Shown: positions 33,830-39,349 of the stretch, in pieces
Position numbering within the stretch: position 1 is the first letter of the stretch
Layout: each line of letters starts with the position of its first letter
DNA from: Bacteroides sp.
GTDB lineage: Bacteria; Bacteroidota; Bacteroidia; Bacteroidales; Bacteroidaceae
Assembly (NCBI GenBank): GCA_017471925.1
Contig: JAFURM010000022.1
Span: 1 to 39,349, forward strand
Reading direction: 5' to 3'
DNA: 39,349 nt
The notes under the pieces: generated by a model
Databases searched by the model: none
Seen by the model: the letters and a program-made list of their open reading frames with translations, nothing else
Told to the model about the DNA's origin: nothing
Translations under genes and position numbers: made by a program

Positions 33830-35503
33830 ATGAAACACATGTTACAAATTCGTTGCAAAAATAATAATATTATTAAAACATTCCCCATCGGAAGCTCACT
33901 TTTAGACGTATATTCGGGTTTTCAGCTCGATTTTCCCTATCCTGTGGTCAGTGCCAAGGTGAACAATCGCTCCGAAGGACTCAGTTTTCGCCTCTATAAC
34001 AATAAGGATGTGGAGTTCCTGGACGTTCGCAACTCGTCGGGCATGCGCACTTATGTGCGTTCCCTCTGTTTTGTGCTGAGCAAGGCGGTGGGTGAACTTT
34101 TCCCGGGCAGCAAACTCTATCTGGAACATCCTGTTTCCAACGGATACTTCTGTGACCTGCGTTTGGGTCGTCCGATAGAGTTGGATGATGTGTCCGCCAT
34201 CAGGAGACGGATGCAGGAGATGGTGGCCGCGAATCTTCCTTTCAAGCGTGTGGAGTGTCCGGTCGAGGAGGCCATACGCATCTTCTCCGAGCAAGGGATG
34301 ACGGACAAGGTGAAACTGCTGGAGACTTGCGGTACACTCTATACCTATTATTATATGTTGGGGGATACGGTAGACTATTACTATGGCAACCTCTTGCCTT
34401 CCACGGGCTACCTTACCCTCTTCGATGTGGTGAAGTACTACGATGGCCTCTTGCTGCGCATCCCTGACAAGCGCAATCCGTCGGTGTTGGGCGAAATCGT
34501 GAAGCAGGAGAAGATGTTCGATGTCTTCAAGGAGCATTTGCGCTGGAGTGCCATCGTGGGACTGAACAATGTGGGCGACTTCAACCGTGCCTGCGAGAAG
34601 GGGTATGCCACCGAACTTATCCAAGTGGCCGAGGCGTTGCAGGAGAAGAAAATCGCCCAGATGGCCGATGATATCCATCGCCGTGGCCTGGAGGGCAATC
34701 CCGTGAGGCTGGTGCTCATCAGCGGACCCTCTTCATCGGGCAAGACCACGTTCAGCAAGCGTCTCAGCATACAGCTGATGACCAACGGGCTGCATCCCTA
34801 TCCCATAGCATTGGACAATTATTTCGTGAATCGCGAAGAGACACCCCGTGACGAAAATGGTGATTATGACTTTGAATCGCTCTATGCCGTAGACCTGAAG
34901 AAGTTCGATGAAGACATGCAGGCTCTTCTCAGGGGCGAGGAGGTGCAACTGCCCACCTTCAACTTCACCACCGGGCAAAGGGAATACCGGGGCGACACCT
35001 TGAAGATAGACGAACATACCATTCTTATATTGGAGGGCATTCACGCCCTGAATCCGGAACTGACCCCGCAGATTCCCGATGAGGCCAAATACAAAATCTA
35101 TGTCTCTGCCCTCACCACTATCTCGTTGGACGACCATAATTGGATTCCCACTACGGACAACCGCCTCTTGCGTCGCATCATTCGTGACTTTAACTATCGT
35201 GGCTATTCGGCCCGCGAAACCATCTCCCGCTGGCCCAGTGTGCGTGCCGGTGAGGACAAGTGGATTTTCCCCTATCAGGAGAATGCAGACGTGATGTTCA
35301 ACTCGGCCATGATTTACGAACTTGGAGTGCTCCGCCCTTATGCCGAGCCCATCCTTTCCAATGTACCGCGCAACTGTCCCGAATATGCCGAATCCTACCG
35401 CTTGCTGAAGTTCATCAAATATTTCACTTCCGTTCAGGACAAGGAGATTCCGCCCACTTCCCTTCTGCGTGAGTTCCTTGGCGGCAGCAGCTTCAAGTAT
35501 TGA
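33830..35503 (+). CDS. Uridine kinase-like nucleoside kinase fused to ThrRS-like TGS and editing-type domains
   Basis: A 557-residue fusion. Residues 4-68 resemble a TGS domain. Residues 72-200 align by eye with the threonyl-tRNA synthetase second additional (editing) domain: VRSLCFVLSKAVGELFPGSK, then HPVSNGYFCDL, matching the ThrRS pattern that ends in NGFYYD. The four metal/editing residues of that domain appear lost: His73 and His77 of E. coli ThrRS correspond to Arg77 and Phe81, and Cys182/His186 to Tyr184 and Leu188. Residues 293-520 are a uridine-kinase/PRK-type P-loop kinase: Walker A ISGPSSSGKTTFSKRL (about 298-313), PIALDNYFVNREETPRDENG and ILEGIHALNPELT. It probably phosphorylates a nucleoside; what the N-terminal half senses is unknown. 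The start at 33830 (MKHMLQIRC) is preceded by TATCTTTA at 33792, a weak -7 box. Confidence 0.9.
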   Translation: MKHMLQIRCKNNNIIKTFPIGSSLLDVYSGFQLDFPYPVVSAKVNNRSEGLSFRLYNNKDVEFLDVRNSSGMRTYVRSLCFVLSKAVGELFPGSKLYLEHPVSNGYFCDLRLGRPIELDDVSAIRRRMQEMVAANLPFKRVECPVEEAIRIFSEQGMTDKVKLLETCGTLYTYYYMLGDTVDYYYGNLLPSTGYLTLFDVVKYYDGLLLRIPDKRNPSVLGEIVKQEKMFDVFKEHLRWSAIVGLNNVGDFNRACEKGYATELIQVAEALQEKKIAQMADDIHRRGLEGNPVRLVLISGPSSSGKTTFSKRLSIQLMTNGLHPYPIALDNYFVNREETPRDENGDYDFESLYAVDLKKFDEDMQALLRGEEVQLPTFNFTTGQREYRGDTLKIDEHTILILEGIHALNPELTPQIPDEAKYKIYVSALTTISLDDHNWIPTTDNRLLRRIIRDFNYRGYSARETISRWPSVRAGEDKWIFPYQENADVMFNSAMIYELGVLRPYAEPILSNVPRNCPEYAESYRLLKFIKYFTSVQDKEIPPTSLLREFLGGSSFKY

Positions 35504-35562
35504 CGCTCGGCCGTGCTGTGTTCATAAATTCATAATGGCGGTATGCCCTTTTAATGAAAAAG

Positions 35563-35619
35563 GCACAGATGACGCGGATGAAACAGGACTGAATCCTGTA
35601 CACTCCGTGTCATCCGTGC
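35563..35619. terminator. Inverted repeat between convergent kinase fusion and valS
   Basis: GCACAGATGACGCGGA (35563-35578) pairs with TCCGTGTCATCCGTGC (35604-35619) with two mismatches, and an inner ACAGGA/TCCTGT hairpin closes it. It lies between two convergent stops and belongs to the same repeat family as 21733-21797 and 31961-32020. The rest of the 140-bp gap shows nothing else. Confidence 0.62.
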
Positions 35620-35643
35620 TTGAATGGCGGGTGGAAAATCACC

Positions 35644-38385
35644 TTATTGCTTCTTTAGCGCAGCGATGCTCTCTTTCAGAGACTTGATGATGCTTTCGGC
35701 ATCGGCTTGCTTCTTGCGCTCCATCTCGATGACGGCGGCGGGGGCGTTGTTCACGAACTTCTCGTTGCCCAGCTTCTTCAGCACGCCTTGCAGGAATCCC
35801 TCCTTGTGTTTCAGTTCGGCTTCCATGCGGGCAATCTCGGCCTCCACGTCAATCATGTTGCCCAGGGGTACGGCGAACTCTGTCGTTCCTACCATGAAGG
35901 CGGCAGCTCCGTCGGTCTTGGCCTCTACGGTGTTGATGGCCGAAAGGTTGCACATCTTGCTGATGACGGCGTTGAAGGCTGCGACGGGGTTTTCGCCTAC
36001 GACCTGCAACTCCAGTGCCTCTTTCTGTGCGATGTTCTTTTGCAGGCGGATGGCGCGGATGTTGCTGATGATTTCCTTCACGGTCTCAAACTGTGCAATG
36101 AGTGTTTCGTCGGCTGCGGCAGGAGCGGTCATGGGGCTTACCATCAGGCTTTCGCCATCCTTGCGGTCGATGATGTGCTGCCACAGTTCTTCGGTGATGA
36201 AGGGCATGAAGGGGTGCAGCAAGTGGAGCAGGTTGTCGAAGAAGGAGATGGTGGTGTCATACACCTCCTTGTTGATGGGCTGTCCGTAAGCGGGCTTGAT
36301 CATTTCCAGATACCAGCTGGAGAACTCGTCCCAGAAGAGTTTGTAGACTGCCATCAAGGCTTCGCTCAGGCGGTATTTGCTGAACAGGTCGGCCACCTCG
36401 GCTGCCACGGCATTCTGCTTGGCCTTGAACCACTTCATGGCCAGGGCGGCTGCTTCGGGAACCGCTGCTTCGCTGCTCACTTCCCAACCCTTCACCAGAC
36501 GGAAGGCGTTCCATATCTTGTTGTTGAAGTTGCGTCCTTGCTCGCACAGGGCATCGTCAAAGAGGATGTCGTTACCGGCCGGTGCGGAGAGCATCATGCC
36601 CATGCGTACACCGTCTGCGCCATACTTCTCTATCAGTTCCAGCGGGTCGGGGCTGTTGCCCAATGACTTGGACATCTTGCGGCCCAGCTTGTCGCGTACG
36701 ATACCGGTGAAGTAGACGTTCTTGAAAGGCATGTCGCCCATGTATTCATAGCCGGCCATAATCATGCGGGCCACCCAGAAGAAGATGATGTCCGGGCCGG
36801 TCACCAGGTCGGCAGTGGGATAGTAGTAGCTGATTTCCTCATTGCCGGGGTTGTTGATGCCGTCGAAGAGCGAGATGGGCCACAGCCAGCTGGAGAACCA
36901 GGTGTCCAGTGCGTCTTCGTCCTGACGCAAGGAGAAGTTCTTCTTTATCTCGTCCAAGGAACAGCCTCCCCAAACTCCTCCCGAGGAGGGGGATTCGTTG
37001 AGAATGGTCTGTACCTGTTGCCAGGCGGCTTCTTCCGATTCGGCTACGATTACCTTAGGCAATCCTTCCGGCAGGTCGGAAGCTCCCCCTTCGGAGGGAG
37101 TTGTGGGGGCTACATACCAGGCCGGTATGCGGTGTCCCCACCACAACTGGCGGCTGATGCACCAGTCCTTGATGTTCTCCAACCAGTTCTTGTAAGTGTT
37201 CTTGTATTTGGCCGGATAGAACTTCAGCTCGTCGTTCATTACGGGCGGCAAGGCGATGTCTGCAAAGTGTTGCATCCGGAGGAACCATTGCATGGAGAGT
37301 TTCGGTTCGATGGCCACGCCGGTACGTTCCGAGCAACCCACCTTGTTGGTGTAGGCTTCCACTTTCTCTAACAGTCCGGCCTCGGCCAGGTCTTGCTCTA
37401 TCTGCTTGCGCACGTCGAAGCGGTCCATGCCCACGTAGAGGCCGGCAGCTTCGGAGAGGGTGCCGTTGTCATTGAAGATGTCGATGGAGGGCAGGTTGTA
37501 CTTCTCGCCCAGCATATAGTCGTTCACGTCGTGGGCCGGTGTCACCTTCAGACAGCCGGTGCCGAACTCAATGTCCACGTATTCGTCTTCGATGACGGGA
37601 ATCACACGGTTCACTAAGGGCACGATGACCTTCTTGCCCCTCAGCCATTGGTTCTTCGGGTCGTTGGGGTTGATGCACATGGCCGTATCGCCCATGATGG
37701 TTTCGGGGCGGGTGGTAGCGACAATGGCATAGGGTGCCCCTTCAACTTTCTCCTCGGATGGAGTTGAGGGGGCTACATAGTAGCGCAGATAGTAAAGTTT
37801 GCTATGCTCCTCCTTGTAGATGACCTCTTCGTCGCTCAGGGCGGTGAGTGCTTTGGGGTCCCAGTTCACCATGCGCACGCCACGGTAGATGAGCCCCTTG
37901 TTGTAGAGGTCCACGAAAACCTTGATGACGCTTTGGCTGCGCTTCTCGTCCATGGTGAAGGCGGTGCGGTCCCAGTCGCACGATGCTCCCAGCTTGCGCA
38001 GCTGCTTCAGGATGATGCCGCCGTGCTCGTTGGTCCATTCCCAGGCGTGTTTCAGGAACTCCTCCCGGGTGAGGTCGCTCTTCTTGATGCCCTGTGCGGC
38101 CAGTTTGTTCACCACTTTGGCTTCGGTGGCGATGGAGGCGTGGTCGGTGCCGGGCACCCAGCAGGCGTTCTTGCCTTCCATGCGGGCGCGGCGCACCAGA
38201 ATATCTTGAATGGTATTATTAAGCATGTGGCCCATGTGGAGCACACCCGTGACGTTGGGGGGAGGAATGACGACGGTGTAGGGTTGACGACCATCGGGTT
38301 TCGAACTGAACAGTTTGTGGTCCAGCCAATATTGGTACCACTTTCCCTCCACATCTGCGGGGTTGTACTTACTTGCTAATTCCAT
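35644..38385 (-). CDS. valS: Valyl-tRNA synthetase with three repeat-derived in-frame insertions
   Basis: A 913-residue class I synthetase that charges tRNA-Val. The HIGH motif is [14 protein letters not shown] (His50-His53) and the KMSKS loop is [11 protein letters not shown] (about 569-574). The CP1 editing domain is marked by [31 protein letters not shown] and an anticodon-binding helical domain follow. The last 65 residues form the coiled coil typical of ValRS ([20 protein letters not shown]). Three short GC-rich palindromic copies lie in frame at residues about 203-212 (VAPSTPSE), 424-433 ([10 protein letters not shown]) and 465-474 ([10 protein letters not shown]), each in a loop between conserved blocks. 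Together they would explain a protein some 35 residues longer than I recall for Bacteroides ValRS. The promoter is at 38418-38450. Confidence 0.96.
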   Translation of the reverse strand: MELASKYNPADVEGKWYQYWLDHKLFSSKPDGRQPYTVVIPPPNVTGVLHMGHMLNNTIQDILVRRARMEGKNACWVPGTDHASIATEAKVVNKLAAQGIKKSDLTREEFLKHAWEWTNEHGGIILKQLRKLGASCDWDRTAFTMDEKRSQSVIKVFVDLYNKGLIYRGVRMVNWDPKALTALSDEEVIYKEEHSKLYYLRYYVAPSTPSEEKVEGAPYAIVATTRPETIMGDTAMCINPNDPKNQWLRGKKVIVPLVNRVIPVIEDEYVDIEFGTGCLKVTPAHDVNDYMLGEKYNLPSIDIFNDNGTLSEAAGLYVGMDRFDVRKQIEQDLAEAGLLEKVEAYTNKVGCSERTGVAIEPKLSMQWFLRMQHFADIALPPVMNDELKFYPAKYKNTYKNWLENIKDWCISRQLWWGHRIPAWYVAPTTPSEGGASDLPEGLPKVIVAESEEAAWQQVQTILNESPSSGGVWGGCSLDEIKKNFSLRQDEDALDTWFSSWLWPISLFDGINNPGNEEISYYYPTADLVTGPDIIFFWVARMIMAGYEYMGDMPFKNVYFTGIVRDKLGRKMSKSLGNSPDPLELIEKYGADGVRMGMMLSAPAGNDILFDDALCEQGRNFNNKIWNAFRLVKGWEVSSEAAVPEAAALAMKWFKAKQNAVAAEVADLFSKYRLSEALMAVYKLFWDEFSSWYLEMIKPAYGQPINKEVYDTTISFFDNLLHLLHPFMPFITEELWQHIIDRKDGESLMVSPMTAPAAADETLIAQFETVKEIISNIRAIRLQKNIAQKEALELQVVGENPVAAFNAVISKMCNLSAINTVEAKTDGAAAFMVGTTEFAVPLGNMIDVEAEIARMEAELKHKEGFLQGVLKKLGNEKFVNNAPAAVIEMERKKQADAESIIKSLKESIAALKKQ
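36963..36993 (+). repeat. GC-rich palindromic element C inside valS (opposite orientation)
   Basis: On the plus strand the copy starts AGCCTCCCCAAACTCC and continues CCGAGGAGGGGGA. This matches elements A and B, which read in this sense on the minus strand. In valS it is translated as [10 protein letters not shown]. Confidence 0.7.
37087..37116 (-). repeat. GC-rich palindromic element B inside valS
   Basis: On the coding strand it starts TATGTAGCCCCCACAACTCC and continues CTCCGAAGGG. It matches element A at 26 of 30 positions and follows the conserved GHRIPAWY block. Confidence 0.8.
37750..37779 (-). repeat. GC-rich palindromic element A inside valS
   Basis: On the coding strand it starts TATGTAGCCCCCTCAACTCC and continues ATCCGAGGAG. 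It lies a few residues before the ATTRPET editing-domain motif and is translated as [10 protein letters not shown]. Confidence 0.8.
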
Positions 38386-38417
38386 GTCTTTTTCTATGTT
38401 ATGGTTATAATTGGGCG

Positions 38418-38450
38418 CAAAAATACGAAATTAATGGCGTTTATACCAAA
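38418..38450 (-). promoter_or_regulatory. valS promoter
   Basis: On the minus strand TTTG (plus 38447-38450), a 21-bp spacer and TATTTTTG (plus 38418-38425) match the Bacteroidetes consensus exactly, about 35-40 bp before the valS ATG. Confidence 0.78.
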
Positions 38451-38488
38451 AAGATGTGGGGAATAATCGTCGTTGTGCCTTCTTGCCT

Positions 38489-39349
38489 TTAGCTTCTTCC
38501 GCTTTCAATCTCCATGATTCTGCTCTCGAACAGTTCGTTGGGGACGAGGGACTTGTTCTTGACGCGGGTCTTGTAGGTGTTGATGGTGTGTACGGAGTAG
38601 TTCAGGAACTTGGCGATTCTTTCGCTCTCGTTGATGCCCAGGCGGATGAGGGCGAAGATGCGCATCTCCGAGGTGAGGGTGGAGTCGCTGTCGGGCTTCA
38701 CCTGCTCCTTTTCGGGGAAGAGGGCGTTGTAGGCCGCGATGAAACCGGGGAAGAGGTTCAGGAAGGTGCGGTCGAAGGCGGCATACATGTTGTCGCGCTC
38801 CTGGTTCAGGGAGGAGACCTTGAAGATGTTGCGCAACTCGTCGAACTGGCGGGCGGCAATCTTGCGGTTGATGGTCTTGTAGAGGTTCTCCATCTTCTCC
38901 AAGTATTCCGAATTCTGGTAGAAGGAGTAGCCGATGTATTCGTCCTTGATTCGGGTGGCTTCGGAGAGCTTCTTGTTGGTGGCCAGCAGTTCGTTGTTGC
39001 GCTCTTCGATGTAGCGGCGCGAGTGAGCCAGCTTCTTCACCTGCTTGTAGATGATGAGCACGGCTGCCACCAGGAACAGGAAGAGCACGGAGAAGAGGAT
39101 GGAGCTGACGATGAACGTGTTGCGTTGCTTCTTCACGATGTCGAAACGCTCTTGCTGGATGATGGGCAGTATGGTGCCCACGCTCAGTTTGCGATGGCGT
39201 GCATTGTAGAAGTTGGCATCGGCCAGGGCGAGCTGGATGTATCGGTTGGCGCGGTCCACTTCGTCCCGGTCGTAGAGCAGTTCGGCCAGCACGCAGAGGG
39301 CTGTAGTCTCCTTGGTGGCCGAGCGTATGTCGCCGATGGCGGCCCTACA
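38489..39349 (-). CDS. 3' part of a DUF6377-type membrane-bound regulator (N-terminus outside window)
   Basis: The frame is open to the right edge, leaving 286 residues. The visible start of the fragment is helical, like the end of a TPR region (YDRDEVDRANRYIQLALADAN). One membrane helix (TFIVSSILFSVLFLFLVAAVLIIY) is followed by a coiled-coil segment (RRYIEERNNELLATNKKLSE). The C-terminal 70 residues form a LuxR-like helix-turn-helix (FALIRLGINESERIAKFLNYSVHTINTYKTRVKNKS). This TPR-TM-coil-HTH design is what I recall for Bacteroides DUF6377 proteins, presumed one-component membrane regulators. It is on the same strand as valS and 103 bp downstream of the valS start region, but reads as a separate gene ending before the valS promoter. 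Confidence 0.82.
   Translation of the reverse strand, partial: CRAAIGDIRSATKETTALCVLAELLYDRDEVDRANRYIQLALADANFYNARHRKLSVGTILPIIQQERFDIVKKQRNTFIVSSILFSVLFLFLVAAVLIIYKQVKKLAHSRRYIEERNNELLATNKKLSEATRIKDEYIGYSFYQNSEYLEKMENLYKTINRKIAARQFDELRNIFKVSSLNQERDNMYAAFDRTFLNLFPGFIAAYNALFPEKEQVKPDSDSTLTSEMRIFALIRLGINESERIAKFLNYSVHTINTYKTRVKNKSLVPNELFESRIMEIESGRS

Overview
The window looks like chromosome of a gut Bacteroidales bacterium, most likely Bacteroides or a close relative. The evidence is a SusC/SusD pair with a GH92 glycosidase, BspA-type 26-residue-repeat lipoproteins, a fimbrillin-like domain, many lipoproteins, weak Shine-Dalgarno sites, and several promoters of the Bacteroidetes type (TTTG, 19-21 bp, TAnnTTTG). 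There is no phage or transposon; the tyrosine recombinase is of the housekeeping XerD type. The species cannot be named from the sequence.

Layout. (1) 1-5588: the tail of a probable outer-membrane beta-barrel gene, then two paralogous surface lipoproteins. They share a linker and a long array of 26-residue repeats but carry different N-terminal modules (two FN3-like domains versus a fimbrillin-like domain). (2) 5798-10444: a good promoter drives topoisomerase IV subunit A (parC), a DUF3316-like secreted protein and an S41 protease lipoprotein. (3) 10503-10717: promoter, tRNA-Leu(TAG) and a bidirectional terminator. (4) 10727-18960, minus strand: a small glycan-use locus, SusC - SusD - (630-bp repeat-rich gap) - GH92 mannosidase - small secreted protein. 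(5) 18969-24635, minus strand: comM/yifB, a thioredoxin-fold lipoprotein without its cysteines, an OmpA/TPR lipoprotein and xerD. (6) 24646-27239, plus strand: aroQ, pyk and an O-methyltransferase. (7) 27297-31657, minus strand: P-type Ca2+ ATPase, HAD phosphatase and ribF, tightly packed. (8) 31780-35503: rubredoxin (+), Na/Pi cotransporter (-) and a ThrRS-like/uridine kinase fusion (+). (9) 35644-39349, minus strand: valS and the 3' part of a DUF6377-type membrane regulator.

The most unusual signals are repeats. valS carries three in-frame copies of a short GC-rich imperfect palindrome, two in one orientation and one in the other, each adding roughly a dozen residues at a loop; GH92 may carry a fourth just after its signal peptide. 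The SusD-GH92 gap holds two adjacent perfectly phased tandem arrays, 4 x 22 bp and 5 x 23 bp. Large inverted repeats sharing a GGCACGGATTACACGG-like arm sit at three gene ends. A TTGATA-type A/T repeat occurs at three gene junctions, and one copy is translated as the n-region of a signal peptide. The susC promoter has a 13-bp direct repeat at a 21-bp period around its -33 box.

All calls come from reading the sequence and recalled family knowledge; no database search was run.
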